This document shows, in pieces, positions 23,018-31,690 of a DNA stretch of 64,000 nt. Made by a program: the position numbers and the translations under genes. Below the pieces are notes generated by a model. The model was not told the DNA's origin. It made no database searches and saw nothing but the letters and a program-made list of their open reading frames with translations. This DNA is from Gloeobacter morelensis MG652769 (GTDB lineage Bacteria; Cyanobacteriota; Cyanobacteriia; Gloeobacterales; Gloeobacteraceae), in the NCBI RefSeq assembly GCF_021018745.1, contig NZ_CP063845.1, positions 1,922,001-1,986,000 of the forward strand, read 5' to 3'. How positions within the stretch are numbered: the stretch's first letter is position 1; each line of letters opens with the position of its first letter.

Positions 23018-24028
23018 TCACGTTCTGGCCGGCACTGTCTGCGCAGGAGGGGCCAGAAACACGTAGTAGAACTTCTGCGAGAGTTTGGCGATGAGCTGGT
23101 TGGCGCGCCGGTCGTTGTGGGGGCGCTCCACCAGGGCTACTGCCACGTAGCGCCGCCCGTCGGGCATGGTGACCACGGCGGCGTCACCGACCATCTTGCC
23201 GATGTCGCCGGTCTTGTGCAGGATCTTGGCCCCCGGGCCGAGACCCACCGGCAACAGCGACCCGGTGCGGGTACGGCCCATCAGTTCGTAGCCCTGGGTG
23301 CGCATCCGGGTGGAGACCAACCGGCCCCGCTCCAGCTCGGTGAGCAACAGCGCCATGTCCGCCGGGCTGGTGGTGTTGGTGCCTTCGAGATCCGGCAGCG
23401 GCGCGTTGATGCGGGTGGTGCGCAGGCCCCAGCGGCCGAATTGGGCGTTGAGGTAGTCGGCCCCGCCCACCAGGTCGATGATCATGTTGGTGGCGGTGTT
23501 GTCGCTGCGCACGATCATCAATCGGGCGACGTTGTATGCGCTCATGCGCTTGCCGTTGGGCAGGTACTGCATCCAGCCGGAGCCGCCGCCTTTGTGCTCC
23601 TGCCGCAGGGTGAGCGTGTCGTCGAGCTTGAGCTGACCGCTATCGACCTGGCGCAAAAATTCGACCAGCACCGGCACTTTGATGACGCTCGCGGCGCTGA
23701 AGCTCTCGGTGTCCGCCATCGCCACGTAGCGACCGCTGGCGGGTTCTACGAACAAAAAACCGGCTCGCAAGCGGGGTTGTTCGGTCAGTTTGACCATCGC
23801 CGATTCCAGGCTTTCGAGGCGCTCGCGCTTGTCCAGTGCGGGCAGGGGCAGCAGGTCGGGGGTGACGATCGCCTCGGGGAGCACCTGCTCGTCGAGCGGT
23901 GCACTTGGAGCGAAGGCCAAAAAACTGGGGCGCAGCCCCGGAAAAGCCACCACCGCCGCGGTCCCCGCCAACCCCGCCAGAACGGCAAATAGCGCGATGC
24001 GCCGCCCCCAGCGCTCGACCGGTGTCAT
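23018..24028 (-). CDS. Class A beta-lactamase-like serine hydrolase, membrane anchored
   Basis: A 336-residue protein with an N-terminal membrane anchor (RIALFAVLAGLAGTAAVVAF). It has the active-site motifs of the PBP/beta-lactamase superfamily: S-x-x-K in AASVIKVPVLVEFL, S-D-N in VRSDNTATNMIIDL and K-T-G in LHKTGDIGKMVGD. The fold order is that of class A beta-lactamases, but it may be a penicillin-binding-like hydrolase rather than a resistance enzyme. The start is uncertain: the ATG at 24028 has no clear ribosome site, and a TTG at 24082 would add an arginine-rich stretch. It follows the SpoIID gene, another cell-wall-related gene. Confidence 0.8.
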   Translation of the reverse strand: MTPVERWGRRIALFAVLAGLAGTAAVVAFPGLRPSFLAFAPSAPLDEQVLPEAIVTPDLLPLPALDKRERLESLESAMVKLTEQPRLRAGFLFVEPASGRYVAMADTESFSAASVIKVPVLVEFLRQVDSGQLKLDDTLTLRQEHKGGGSGWMQYLPNGKRMSAYNVARLMIVRSDNTATNMIIDLVGGADYLNAQFGRWGLRTTRINAPLPDLEGTNTTSPADMALLLTELERGRLVSTRMRTQGYELMGRTRTGSLLPVGLGPGAKILHKTGDIGKMVGDAAVVTMPDGRRYVAVALVERPHNDRRANQLIAKLSQKFYYVFLAPPAQTVPART

Positions 24029-24177
24029 CCGGCGCCGGCGCCGGGGGCGGGAAAGATCCTCAGTGGTGGCAATGTCCTGCAAGGTGGCGTCTCGGCGAAA
24101 GTTAAAAATTAATGTAAGGGATGCGGGCGAAATTTTCCCACCCCATTGCCGAATGATTCGCGAGGACCGGGGACGCC

Positions 24178-25296
24178 CTAGAAAATTTGCTTCTGCAGGG
24201 TGACGCCCTGGTAGTAGTGCTTGAGGATGCGGGAGCAATTCCAACCCAAAGCCGCGAGGGCGCGCGCCCCCCACTGGCTCATGCCGAGGCCGTGGCCGAA
24301 GCCGCGTCCGTCGAAGGTGAGGGCGGTCACCGGTCCTTGACCCGAACCGCCCACAGGGGTGATCTCAAAGAAATTGCTGCGCAGGCCGAGCTTGAGGCGC
24401 ACGTCGGTGCCTTTGAGCAGTTGGCTGCCTTTACTGCCCACAAACTGCACCGCCAGGATCCGGCCGCTGGTGCTGCGCTCGAGCACTTTGACATCGAGCA
24501 GCTCGCCCACCGCCTCGAGGCCAAAGGTTTTGCGCAGATTGACAGTTGGGATCACCTGCTGCCACTTCCAGTAGGGGGCGGCCTGGTCAAAATCTTCGAC
24601 CGTGCGCAGGTAGGGCTTGTCCTCTTCGCCGTAAACTTTGATGTCTTCGGTGCGGCCACCGGAGTGGCTGTGGTACATGGCGTTGATCACATTGCCCTGG
24701 AAGGTGATTACCTGCCCGGCGGTAGCCTCCACCGCCCGGCGCACCGAGTCGGTCTCGTACTGCGCCCCGCGGTAGACCTGCCATTGCACCGTATCGCCGA
24801 TGTCGTGGGTTTGGTTCTGGCGGCGGCCCCAGTGAAAAAGGGCGTAGGTGCGCGCGGCGATCGCCTGGGCCTTGAGGGCTTCCTCCGGCCAGCTGGCCAC
24901 CATCTCCGCCCCCACGACACCGTAAAGATACGCTTCGAGGTCCACCAGATTGAGGGCGGTGAGCCGACCCTCGGCAGCAAACGCCTCGGCAGCACCGCGA
25001 AACCAGCGGTCGCCGATGAAGACCAGCCCCTCGGGCCTGCTCGGCACCACACGGATGCGGCCCACGCGCACGTTGAGCGCCTGCACCTGGCTGCCTGCCG
25101 CGGCCATGGTCAAAGGCTGCATCGCCGGGAGCATGCCAAGGGTCTGGCCGCGCTCGTCGACCAGCCGTGCTTCCACCGAACTGCCGATGGTGACGGCGAC
25201 GACTTCTTCTTCGACCGCCACGCGCAGATCGATAGCCTGGGCCGGGGCGGACAGCAGCATACCTGAGGCTGCCACCGTTAGCAGCTTCCTGAACAC
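24178..25296 (-). CDS. SpoIID/LytB domain protein
   Basis: An exported 372-residue protein with a signal peptide (FRKLLTVAASGMLLSAPAQA). SpoIID proteins are lytic transglycosylases or amidase enhancers acting on peptidoglycan. Seen: LVDLEAYLYGVVGAEMVASW with EALKAQAIAARTYALFHWGR, the family signature including the catalytic glutamate of VGAEM. Later come YHSHSGGRTEDIKV and the C-terminal FDGRGFGHGLGMSQWGARAL. The GTG at 25296 gives a clean signal peptide; GTG 25308 or TTG 25326 are alternatives. It stands upstream of the beta-lactamase-like gene, so the pair may remodel the wall together. Confidence 0.88.
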   Translation of the reverse strand: MFRKLLTVAASGMLLSAPAQAIDLRVAVEEEVVAVTIGSSVEARLVDERGQTLGMLPAMQPLTMAAAGSQVQALNVRVGRIRVVPSRPEGLVFIGDRWFRGAAEAFAAEGRLTALNLVDLEAYLYGVVGAEMVASWPEEALKAQAIAARTYALFHWGRRQNQTHDIGDTVQWQVYRGAQYETDSVRRAVEATAGQVITFQGNVINAMYHSHSGGRTEDIKVYGEEDKPYLRTVEDFDQAAPYWKWQQVIPTVNLRKTFGLEAVGELLDVKVLERSTSGRILAVQFVGSKGSQLLKGTDVRLKLGLRSNFFEITPVGGSGQGPVTALTFDGRGFGHGLGMSQWGARALAALGWNCSRILKHYYQGVTLQKQIF

Positions 25297-25342
25297 AGCT
25301 CCGTTCACTCCTACGGTTTTGCTCAAATATTTACCACAAAAT

Positions 25343-25369
25343 GGCCGGCTTTCAGCATCGAAAGCGGCC
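25343..25369 (-). terminator. Hairpin downstream of nusA
   Basis: GGCCGCTTTC / GAAAGCCGGCC arms (one bulged base) with a 6-nt loop, followed on the minus strand by ATTTTG. It lies about 50 bp after the nusA stop and before spoIID. The short T-run makes it a moderate candidate for an intrinsic terminator. Confidence 0.45.
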
Positions 25370-25416
25370 GCACTTGCTGGTGCGCTGGGTTTGGAGTGCC
25401 CAACACACCGAAGTCG

Positions 25417-26568
25417 TCAGGAATAGGCGGCCTCCGCGCTGTACTCGCTCGCCTTTTTGATGTCGATCTTCCAACCGGTGAGGCGGGCGGCAAGCCGGAC
25501 GTTCTGGCCCTCTTTACCGATGGCGAGCGAGAGCTGATCATCGGGGACGATGACGTGGGCCTGGCGCGCGTCCGGGTCCACCAGGCGCACCTGGATCACC
25601 CGCGCCGGCGAGAGGGCGTTGGAGATATAGGTGGCCGGGTCGGGAGACCAGCGGATGACGTCAATCTTTTCGCCGCGCAGTTCGTTGACGACCGCCTGGA
25701 TGCGCGAGCCGCGCGCCCCAATGCAGGCTCCTACCGGGTCTACGTCGCGCTCGAGCGTATCTACCGCGATCTTGGTGCGCGGGCCGACGGTGCGCGAGGG
25801 CGGGTTCGCCTCGCGGGCCACCGCCACGATGCGGACGATCTCATCTTCGATTTCGGGCACTTCGTTGGCAAACAGGTACACCACCAACCCGGCGTCGGCG
25901 CGGGAGACAAGTAGCTGCGGGCCGCGGCGCGAACCTTCCCAGACTTTGCGCAGGAAGACCTTAAACGCCGAGCCGATGCGGTAGGGTTCGTTGGGGAGCT
26001 GTTCGTTCTTGGGCAGTTCCGCTTCCACTTCGTTCTGGCCGAAGCCGCTGGAGACCGCACAGATCACCGAGCGGCCTTCGAAGCGCATCACCCGCGCCTG
26101 CAATACTGTGCCTTCCAGTTCGCGGAACTCTTCTTGGATGAGCTTGCGCTGCTGGTCGCGCAGTTTTTGGGAGAGCACCTGCTTGGTCTGGATGGCGGCC
26201 ATGCGGCCGAAGTCGCCTTTTTCGGGGGTGACATCGACTACCACCGTGCCGCCGGGTTCGGCGTCCGGGGCCACTTCGCGCACCTCGGTCAGGGCGATTT
26301 CCTGGTCGGAATCGCTCACCGTATCGACGATGGTCTTGGTGGCCAGCACCCGAAACCCCTCGCGGTCGGTGTCCAGTTCGACGATGAAGTTGTCGAAGGC
26401 CATCTCCTCGCTATTTTCGCGCGGGTCGCGGTAGGTCTTGCGAAAGCGCTCGTAACCTTTTTTGAGCGCCTCGATGAGCGCCTCTTTGACGGCGTGCTTG
26501 GGTAAATTCCGCTGCCGGCTGATAGTTTCAATCTGTTGATTGACACCGGGCAAATGAATCATCGACAC
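25417..26568 (-). CDS. nusA: Transcription termination/antitermination protein NusA
   Basis: NusA binds RNA polymerase and nascent RNA and controls pausing, termination and rRNA antitermination. The 383-residue protein shows the N-terminal polymerase-binding domain (PKHAVKEALIEALKKGYERF), an S1 domain (about 135-200, LEGTVLQARVMRFEGRSVIC), and KH1 and KH2 (VDPVGACIGARGSRIQAVVN, and LSLAIGKEGQNVRLAARLTG). The acidic C-terminal repeats of E. coli are absent, as is normal in cyanobacteria. The GTG at 26568 is chosen for its GGAG 8 nt upstream. rimP lies 35 bp upstream, the common rimP-nusA order. Confidence 0.96.
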   Translation of the reverse strand: MSMIHLPGVNQQIETISRQRNLPKHAVKEALIEALKKGYERFRKTYRDPRENSEEMAFDNFIVELDTDREGFRVLATKTIVDTVSDSDQEIALTEVREVAPDAEPGGTVVVDVTPEKGDFGRMAAIQTKQVLSQKLRDQQRKLIQEEFRELEGTVLQARVMRFEGRSVICAVSSGFGQNEVEAELPKNEQLPNEPYRIGSAFKVFLRKVWEGSRRGPQLLVSRADAGLVVYLFANEVPEIEDEIVRIVAVAREANPPSRTVGPRTKIAVDTLERDVDPVGACIGARGSRIQAVVNELRGEKIDVIRWSPDPATYISNALSPARVIQVRLVDPDARQAHVIVPDDQLSLAIGKEGQNVRLAARLTGWKIDIKKASEYSAEAAYS

Positions 26569-26603
26569 GTTGGACTCTCCTGAAGCTATGTAGTTGTTCG
26601 ATC

Positions 26604-27074
26604 TCAAGGGCGCGACTGCACCAGCTGCACCCGCGCCACCTGGGGGCGGGGCAGCGCGACGCGCCGGCCGGCGACGGTGAGGTAGATGTTTTCACCGTCG
26701 CGCTCGAGCAAACGACCCTCCCACTGTTTTTTGCCATCCACCGGGCCGAAGGTCCTGACCATCACCGCGAAACCCCGAAAGGCGATAAATTCGCGGTCGG
26801 TGGTCAGTACCCGCTCGACGCCGGGACTGGAGACTTCGAGATTGTAAGCGCCGATGATGAGATCGTCGCGGGTGTCCAGCAGCGCTTCGAGGGCGCGGCT
26901 CATCTTCTCGCAGTCGTCAAGCCCGGTTCCTTCGGTGGGATGGCGGATATCCACCCGCAGGGTGGCCGGTTTGGTGTGGGTCTGGTAAGCGACCGCCACC
27001 AGTTGCAGACCCAGTTGTTCGGCAACCGGTTCAGCCAAGGCCGTCACCTGCTCGACAATGTCGCGGGGATTCAT
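26604..27074 (-). CDS. rimP: Ribosome maturation factor RimP
   Basis: RimP (156 aa) helps 30S subunit assembly. Starting at MNPRDIVEQVTALAEPVAEQ, it has the N-terminal domain with GLDDCEKMSRALEALLD and YNLEVSSPGVERVLTT, the family signature. The C-terminal Sm-like barrel follows (GKKQWEGRLLERDGENIYLT). The gene precedes nusA in the usual operon. The start is set by family similarity; a longer frame to 27152 includes no conserved sequence. Confidence 0.93.
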   Translation of the reverse strand: MNPRDIVEQVTALAEPVAEQLGLQLVAVAYQTHTKPATLRVDIRHPTEGTGLDDCEKMSRALEALLDTRDDLIIGAYNLEVSSPGVERVLTTDREFIAFRGFAVMVRTFGPVDGKKQWEGRLLERDGENIYLTVAGRRVALPRPQVARVQLVQSRP

Positions 27075-27170
27075 GCCATCAAAAAAGTGGGCCTCGAACC
27101 CACTCCTCCAGTCCCTGTGTGCTGAGGATACTAAGTATAGTGTGCCATACACAACAAGACCAAGGGAGCC

Positions 27171-28574
27171 GTGGCGACCACTCCACTCTGGGATGCGCTG
27201 AGGGCAGTCGCTCTAGCCTCGGGCACGGGCTTTCACACCCCGGGCCACAACGGCGGAGCGGGCCTGCCGCCAGCCCTCAAACACTGGCCCGATTGGGGCC
27301 GTCTGGACCTGAGCGAACTCGCAGGACTCGACAACCTGCACGCTCCCACCGGGGTGATCGCCCACGCGCAAGCGCTCGCAGCGGCAGCCTGGGAAGCGGA
27401 GCATAGCTGGTTTCTCGTCAACGGTGCGACCGCCGGGATCCAGGCGATGCTGCTTGCGGCCCTCGGGGAGGGGCAGAAGGTGCTCGTGCCCAGAAACTGC
27501 CACCGGAGTATCGTGCACGCCCTGGCGCTGAGCGGCGCGGTGCCGGTATTCGTCCAACCGGTGTGGGACGAATACTGGCAATTGGCCCATGGCCTCACGG
27601 CGGCGGCAGTGGCAGAAACCCTGGCCATCCACCCGGACATCCGGGCGGTGGTGGCGGTGCACCCGACCTACTTTGGGGCGGTGGGCGAGACGCGGGCCAT
27701 CGCCAGAGTCGCCCACGCAAAAGGGATTGCGCTGCTGGTCGATGCCGCCCACGGCGCCCATCTGCGCTTCCATCCGGACTTGCCCGAGTGCGCCCTCGCT
27801 GCGGGAGCGGACCTGGTCGTCCACTCCGCCCACAAGACGCTGCCCGCCCTCACCCAGGCGGCACTCCTGCACCAGCAGGGCACCTTGGTGGACCCGGCAC
27901 GGGTGGAGACGGCTGTGCAGCTGGTGCAGACCACCAGTCCGAGCTACTTGCTAATGGCCTCGCTCGATCTGGCCCGCGCCCACATGGTCCGCCACGGCTG
28001 CGAGCAGCTCGGGCACACCCTGAAGATGGCCCATCGACTGCGACACCCACTGCCCTTCGCCGTGCTCGGGGGCGACGGAACTGCTGGCTTCGATCCGACC
28101 CGCCTGGTCATTGACGTGGGTGGGCAAGGCTGGAGCGGTCACGCCGCTGAGACCTGGCTGGAGCAAAACGCCCAGGTGCGCGCGGAGATGGCCACCCACC
28201 GCCACCTGGTCTTCATCCTCAACAGCGCCCACACCGAAATCGACGGCGAGCACCTGCAAGCAGCCCTTCTGGCCCTGGCAACGGCCCAGCCGACCGGGGC
28301 AACGCCGCCGGATCTGCTGCCACCGCCGCTTCCGGAGCTGCGCTATTCACCGCGCGAAGCTTTTGGCCGCTCCCACCGGAGCGTTCCCCTGGCCGCGGCA
28401 GCCGGACTGACCAGTGCGGCCGATGTCTGTACCTACCCGCCCGGGGTGCCGGTGCTGCTGCCGGGCGAAGTGGTTGCCGCCCAGAGCGTCGAATACCTGC
28501 GCGCCGCCATCGCCGCTGGGGCCGAGACAGTCGGGATCGACGGGCGCGGACACATCCGGGTCACTGTTGACTAA
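27171..28574 (+). CDS. Orn/Lys/Arg decarboxylase family PLP enzyme
   Basis: A 467-residue fold-type I PLP enzyme of the SpeA/LdcC (group III) type without the N-terminal wing domain, as in short Gram-positive and cyanobacterial forms. Seen: FHTPGHNGGAGLPP at the start, WFLVNGATAGIQAMLLAAL, VDAAHGAHLRFHP (aspartate to the PLP ring nitrogen), and VHSAHKTLPALTQ with the Schiff-base lysine. The ending PPGVPVLLPGEVV is also typical. It would decarboxylate arginine, lysine or ornithine; which one cannot be read here. The GTG start has AAGGGAG very close upstream (2-3 nt), so initiation may be weak. It is divergent from rimP. Confidence 0.87.
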   Translation: MATTPLWDALRAVALASGTGFHTPGHNGGAGLPPALKHWPDWGRLDLSELAGLDNLHAPTGVIAHAQALAAAAWEAEHSWFLVNGATAGIQAMLLAALGEGQKVLVPRNCHRSIVHALALSGAVPVFVQPVWDEYWQLAHGLTAAAVAETLAIHPDIRAVVAVHPTYFGAVGETRAIARVAHAKGIALLVDAAHGAHLRFHPDLPECALAAGADLVVHSAHKTLPALTQAALLHQQGTLVDPARVETAVQLVQTTSPSYLLMASLDLARAHMVRHGCEQLGHTLKMAHRLRHPLPFAVLGGDGTAGFDPTRLVIDVGGQGWSGHAAETWLEQNAQVRAEMATHRHLVFILNSAHTEIDGEHLQAALLALATAQPTGATPPDLLPPPLPELRYSPREAFGRSHRSVPLAAAAGLTSAADVCTYPPGVPVLLPGEVVAAQSVEYLRAAIAAGAETVGIDGRGHIRVTVD

Positions 28575-28580
28575 ATCCTA

Positions 28581-28599
28581 ATTTAGACTTAGTCTAAAT
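28581..28599. promoter_or_regulatory. Perfect 8-3-8 palindrome, candidate operator of the dps unit
   Basis: ATTTAGAC-TTA-GTCTAAAT is a perfect 19-bp palindrome 29 bp upstream of the small membrane-protein gene and about 208 bp upstream of dps. It resembles Fur-superfamily operators, for example the Irr-type TTTAGAA-N3-TTCTAAA, so peroxide or iron control of dps is a reasonable guess. The regulator itself is not in the window. Confidence 0.5.
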
Positions 28600-28627
28600 A
28601 CAGAGACCACAGCATCTGAGGGGGCCT

Positions 28628-28789
28628 ATGGCCAGACGGTTTCTCGGGTTATTTCCCCGCGTGCCCAGCGCGGCCCTGGTCGCGTATCTTGAATACAGGA
28701 CTCGGCACAGCCCTTTCTGGCTGCGCGCCCTCAGTTGGGGATTGCCCCTGGCCGTTATCGGCCTGTTTTCCTGGCAAGTCCCGTATTAA
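28628..28789 (+). CDS. Small membrane protein upstream of dps
   Basis: A 53-residue product, MARRFLGLFPRVPSAAL..., ending in one hydrophobic helix (LSWGLPLAVIGLFSWQVPY). It starts with ATG 29 bp after the palindrome and stops 17 bp before the dps ATG, so both probably share one transcript. The N terminus is basic and should stay in the cytoplasm. I do not recognise the family. It could be a leader peptide, but its composition (positive N terminus, then a clean membrane segment) favours a real membrane peptide. Confidence 0.5.
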   Translation: MARRFLGLFPRVPSAALVAYLEYRTRHSPFWLRALSWGLPLAVIGLFSWQVPY

Positions 28790-28806
28790 CAAATTTGGAG
28801 GCAAAA

Positions 28807-29289
28807 ATGACCACAACGCTCAAGCAGCCGCGGCAGACGGAGCTTGTCACCGCGCTCAACCGCGAGCAGGCAAACGCCCTGGTGCTCTATCTAAACTACA
28901 AGAAGTACCACTGGTTGACCTTCGGTCCCTTGTTTCGCGAGATGCACCTGCTCTTTGAGGAGCAGGGCGGCGAGGTGTTTGCCACCATCGACGAGTTGGC
29001 CGAGCGCAGCTTGATGATCGACGGCAAGCCGGTGGCCGATCCGGCCCGCTACCTGCCCACGGCGACGGTGAAGCCGAGCGAGGGTGAGCTGTCGGTGCGC
29101 GAGATGGTCGAAGAGGCCCTCGCCTGCCACGAACTGGTGATCGGCGAGATGCACCAGGACGCCGATGTGGCCGCCGAAGCGGGCGATATCGGTACTGCCG
29201 ACCTTTACACTCGCCTGGTGCAGGTGCACCAGAAGCACCGCTGGTTCCTCAAGGAACTGCTCAAAAAGGGCGACAATCTCGTTTCCTGA
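28807..29289 (+). CDS. dps: Dps family ferritin-like DNA-protection protein
   Basis: Dps forms 12-mers that oxidise and store iron and protect DNA from peroxide. The 160-residue product shows the ferroxidase-site residues at the dimer interface: LNYKKYHWLTFGPLFREMHL (histidine ligand) and EEQGGEVFATIDELAERSLM (acidic ligands). The C-terminal helix ends in VHQKHRWFLKELL. The ATG has a strong TTTGGAGG. It follows the small membrane-protein gene and is closed by a strong terminator. Confidence 0.93.
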   Translation: MTTTLKQPRQTELVTALNREQANALVLYLNYKKYHWLTFGPLFREMHLLFEEQGGEVFATIDELAERSLMIDGKPVADPARYLPTATVKPSEGELSVREMVEEALACHELVIGEMHQDADVAAEAGDIGTADLYTRLVQVHQKHRWFLKELLKKGDNLVS

Positions 29290-29312
29290 CGGCGTTTGAT
29301 CGCCTTGTATCG

Positions 29313-29346
29313 GCCAGGAGCCTCCGTGCGGAGGCTCCTGGCTTTT
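29313..29346 (+). terminator. Rho-independent terminator of dps
   Basis: Perfect 13-bp stem GCCAGGAGCCTCC / GGAGGCTCCTGGC with a 4-nt loop, followed by TTTT, 24 bp after the dps stop. The T-run is on the plus strand only, so it serves dps and not the convergent esterase gene. Confidence 0.9.
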
Positions 29347-29359
29347 GTCTGTGCCGGCC

Positions 29360-30292
29360 TCAACCCGGGACGGTGCTGGTCACCACGTCCTGCCCACTGA
29401 CCTGGGCGCTGACCACGTCCGCCGCGCGATCGGGGCGTCCCGTCAAGCTGAAGCCCTTCAGCTGGTCGTAGGCGTACTGCACCTGCTCGAAGGTCAGCGA
29501 GTGCTCCGCCACGTCGTTGGGCGAAGTCACTTCTACGAAGAACACCGGCGCTTTGCCGCCCGTGAAGAGGGTCTTGATGTAGCCGACGCCCGAGACGGTC
29601 TCGGAGACGGGCGGCTCCTGGCCGGTACAACCGTTGAAGGAGACCCAGTAGTCGCGGGTGAAACCGTCCTGGACGTCGCGGGCCGGACCGAAGACATCCT
29701 GGTTCTCGCGTTTGCCGCGCATCACCACGGTGGCGATAAACCCGTCCGGGTCGTGGTTGCGGTAGTCCTGGACCTCTTCTGCCGGAGGCATCTGGCCGGG
29801 GATAGGCGGCTCGCCGTGGGGGGAAAGGCCCTTCAGGTGGCCGAACCCGGCGAAGCGCTTCGCAAGACCCGCCCCCATCAGCGTGCTGGTCATCGCCGTG
29901 CCGGCGGAGTGCCCCATAGCGTACAGGCGATTGATGTCGATCGGGAAGTGGGTCCTCACCGTGTCGAGCAGGGCGCTCAGAAAGGCGACTTCCTTGTGGG
30001 TGCTTTTGTCGACGCCGCCCATGAGTTTGTAGTGATCCCAGGTTTTGCCCTGGGGGTGAAAGCGGGTGTCGGGGATCCCCCCGGCGGGGGCCACCACCAG
30101 GCAACCGTTGGCGTCTGCGAAGCGGTCGAGTTGTTTGTCGGTAATCAGAAAGTCGGTGGCAGCGGCACCGGAGCCGTGCTGGAACAGCAACAGCGGCATC
30201 GGAGCGGCGGGTAGGAGTTCGGGGAGCGCCAGGAAATAGACCCGGTCGTCAAATCCCTGAACCGGGAAGGGTGTTCCAAGAATCTTTGCCAT
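29360..30292 (-). CDS. PHB-depolymerase/LpqC-like esterase
   Basis: A 310-residue alpha/beta hydrolase. Seen: an oxyanion-type motif near the start (LLLFQHGSGAAATDF), the nucleophile elbow YAMGHSAGTAMTS (Ser about residue 128), and later VVMRGKRENQDVFG and FFVEVTSPNDVAEHSL, where the catalytic Asp and His are expected. No signal peptide is obvious. The ATG at 30292 follows GAGGA. It resembles esterase D/CE1-type poly(3-hydroxybutyrate) depolymerases; the substrate is unknown and no PHB gene is nearby. Confidence 0.7.
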   Translation of the reverse strand: MAKILGTPFPVQGFDDRVYFLALPELLPAAPMPLLLFQHGSGAAATDFLITDKQLDRFADANGCLVVAPAGGIPDTRFHPQGKTWDHYKLMGGVDKSTHKEVAFLSALLDTVRTHFPIDINRLYAMGHSAGTAMTSTLMGAGLAKRFAGFGHLKGLSPHGEPPIPGQMPPAEEVQDYRNHDPDGFIATVVMRGKRENQDVFGPARDVQDGFTRDYWVSFNGCTGQEPPVSETVSGVGYIKTLFTGGKAPVFFVEVTSPNDVAEHSLTFEQVQYAYDQLKGFSLTGRPDRAADVVSAQVSGQDVVTSTVPG

Positions 30293-30631
30293 GGATTTTC
30301 CTCAATAAGCGTTGGCATCGGCAGCCAACCACCGTCCGGCTGCTGCAGCCGGGGCAAAATTTGCCCGTCTAGACGGTCGATTTGGCCAAAATCGGCGGTA
30401 AGTTCTCAGAAATACAGGCTGCGGTCCCCATTTTGGGCACCGGGGAAGATAGAGGTCTCTGTTGAAGAGTACGCTTGGCATGCCTCGGCGGTTCGCAACT
30501 TCATGGATCCTTAGCGCAGGGTTGGCGCGCTTTATGCGCCTATCGTCGCCTACCTCGCCGGTTATCTCCCCCGCAGGGTTACGCAGAGCCGCCCGCGGAT
30601 TAAGATCTATTACAGAGCGCTTGTGGGTACC
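30293..30631. other. Intergenic region without recognised gene
   Basis: This 339-bp gap separates the divergent esterase and SDR genes. It has no reading frame with protein-like composition on either strand; one long minus-strand frame is only the antisense of the SDR gene. It should hold both promoters, but no clear -10/-35 pair was seen. Confidence 0.4.
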
Positions 30632-31318
30632 ATGTCCATTCTGGTTGTCGGAGCTACCGGTCAGACCGGTCAGCAGATTGTCAAAAAATTGCGCGCCCAG
30701 TCGATGGCCCTCCGGGTTCTGGCCCGCTCCCGCGCCAGGGCCTGCGAGGTATTCGGCGACGGCACCGCGGTGGTCGAAGGGGACGTGCTGAAGACCGATT
30801 CGCTCGGCCCGGCTATGAACGGCGTCGAGACGATCTTCTGCGCCACCGGCACCCGCACGGGCTTCGGGGCCAACGGCGCCCAGCAGGTCGATTACGAGGG
30901 CACCCGCAACCTGGTCTACGCGGCGCGCCGGGCGGGGGTGGGACGATTGATCCTTGTCTCGTCGCTGTGCGTCTCGCGCCTGATTCACCCGCTCAATTTG
31001 TTCGGGGGGGTGCTCTTCTGGAAGAAGCGCGCCGAGGACTATCTTCTCGACAGCGGCCTCAACTTTACGATCGTCCGGCCGGGGGGCCTGCGAGACGGGG
31101 CAGGTGGAGCCGAGATCGTCGTGCGACCGGCCGACACCCTCTTCGAAGGCACGATCGACCGCGCCGATGTCGCCCGCGTCTGCGTCGAGGCCCTGGGCAG
31201 CGTTGAATCGGAGTACAAAATTGTCGAAATTATATCCGGTCCCGCAGCGGCCCAGCCTTCGCTCGCACCGCTGTTTGCGGCCTTGCCGGCGGCGGGATCG
31301 CGCTTGAGGGCCTCCTGA
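30632..31318 (+). CDS. Atypical short-chain dehydrogenase, NAD(P)-binding
   Basis: A 228-residue protein with the Rossmann motif at its very start (SILVVGATGQTGQQIVKKL, G-x-x-G-x-x-G). Next come LVYAARRAGVGRLILVSSLC and a proline-rich switch (NFTIVRPGGLRD), typical of the NmrA/SDRa5-like group found in cyanobacteria and plastids. The catalytic Tyr-x3-Lys is replaced by FWKKRAEDYLL, so it may bind rather than reduce. ATG 30632 is chosen to begin at the Rossmann strand; a GTG at 30623 is possible. Confidence 0.82.
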   Translation: MSILVVGATGQTGQQIVKKLRAQSMALRVLARSRARACEVFGDGTAVVEGDVLKTDSLGPAMNGVETIFCATGTRTGFGANGAQQVDYEGTRNLVYAARRAGVGRLILVSSLCVSRLIHPLNLFGGVLFWKKRAEDYLLDSGLNFTIVRPGGLRDGAGGAEIVVRPADTLFEGTIDRADVARVCVEALGSVESEYKIVEIISGPAAAQPSLAPLFAALPAAGSRLRAS

Positions 31319-31364
31319 AAACATAAATAACTTCCTCGTTTAGAGGCCGCGCCTTAGGGAAACT

Positions 31365-31690
31365 GTGGATGACTGAGCCGGACTCGTTCGCCTCCGCTCC
31401 CGCAAAGAGGATCGGGTTCTGGGTCGCAGCCGAATGGGTAGCAAAGCCCTTGCCAAACGGTGTGTAGCCGTAACCAGTCTTGACATTCTTGCTCACCGCG
31501 TCCACCGCCGCCACGACAGAGTTGTTCAGCGCGTCGTGCAGCAGATACTCCTCGCTGACCACTCCATTGGTCGTGCTGCGGGTGGCGTAGACTTCATCAA
31601 GGCCCAGACCGACCAGATGCCGGCGGGTGGTGGAGCCAACCGTCTCCTCGATGACCTGATCACCGCTGTTGACATAGGTGGTCGTCTTGT
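31365..31690 (-). pseudogene. RHS-core fragment without a tip (copy B)
   Basis: Reading the minus strand from about 31690 gives NKTTTYVNSGDQVIEETVG, then YLLHDALNNSVVAAVDAV, TGYGYTPFGKGFATHSA and ILFAGAEANESGSVIH. This is the usual RHS repeat core shortly before the hypervariable tip. After SVIH similarity ends and the frame runs into unrelated sequence. It has no start and no YYS...GRF...DPIG segment. Its last about 110 bp (31373-31490) are a diverged direct repeat of 32812-32925 in copy A. It lies directly after the immunity gene, as expected of a displaced RHS tip array. Confidence 0.75.

Noticed and set aside
30302-31324. A 340-codon minus-strand frame over the SDR gene
   Set aside because: It is antisense to a clear Rossmann-fold gene and has no recognisable domain; GC-rich DNA gives such long shadows.
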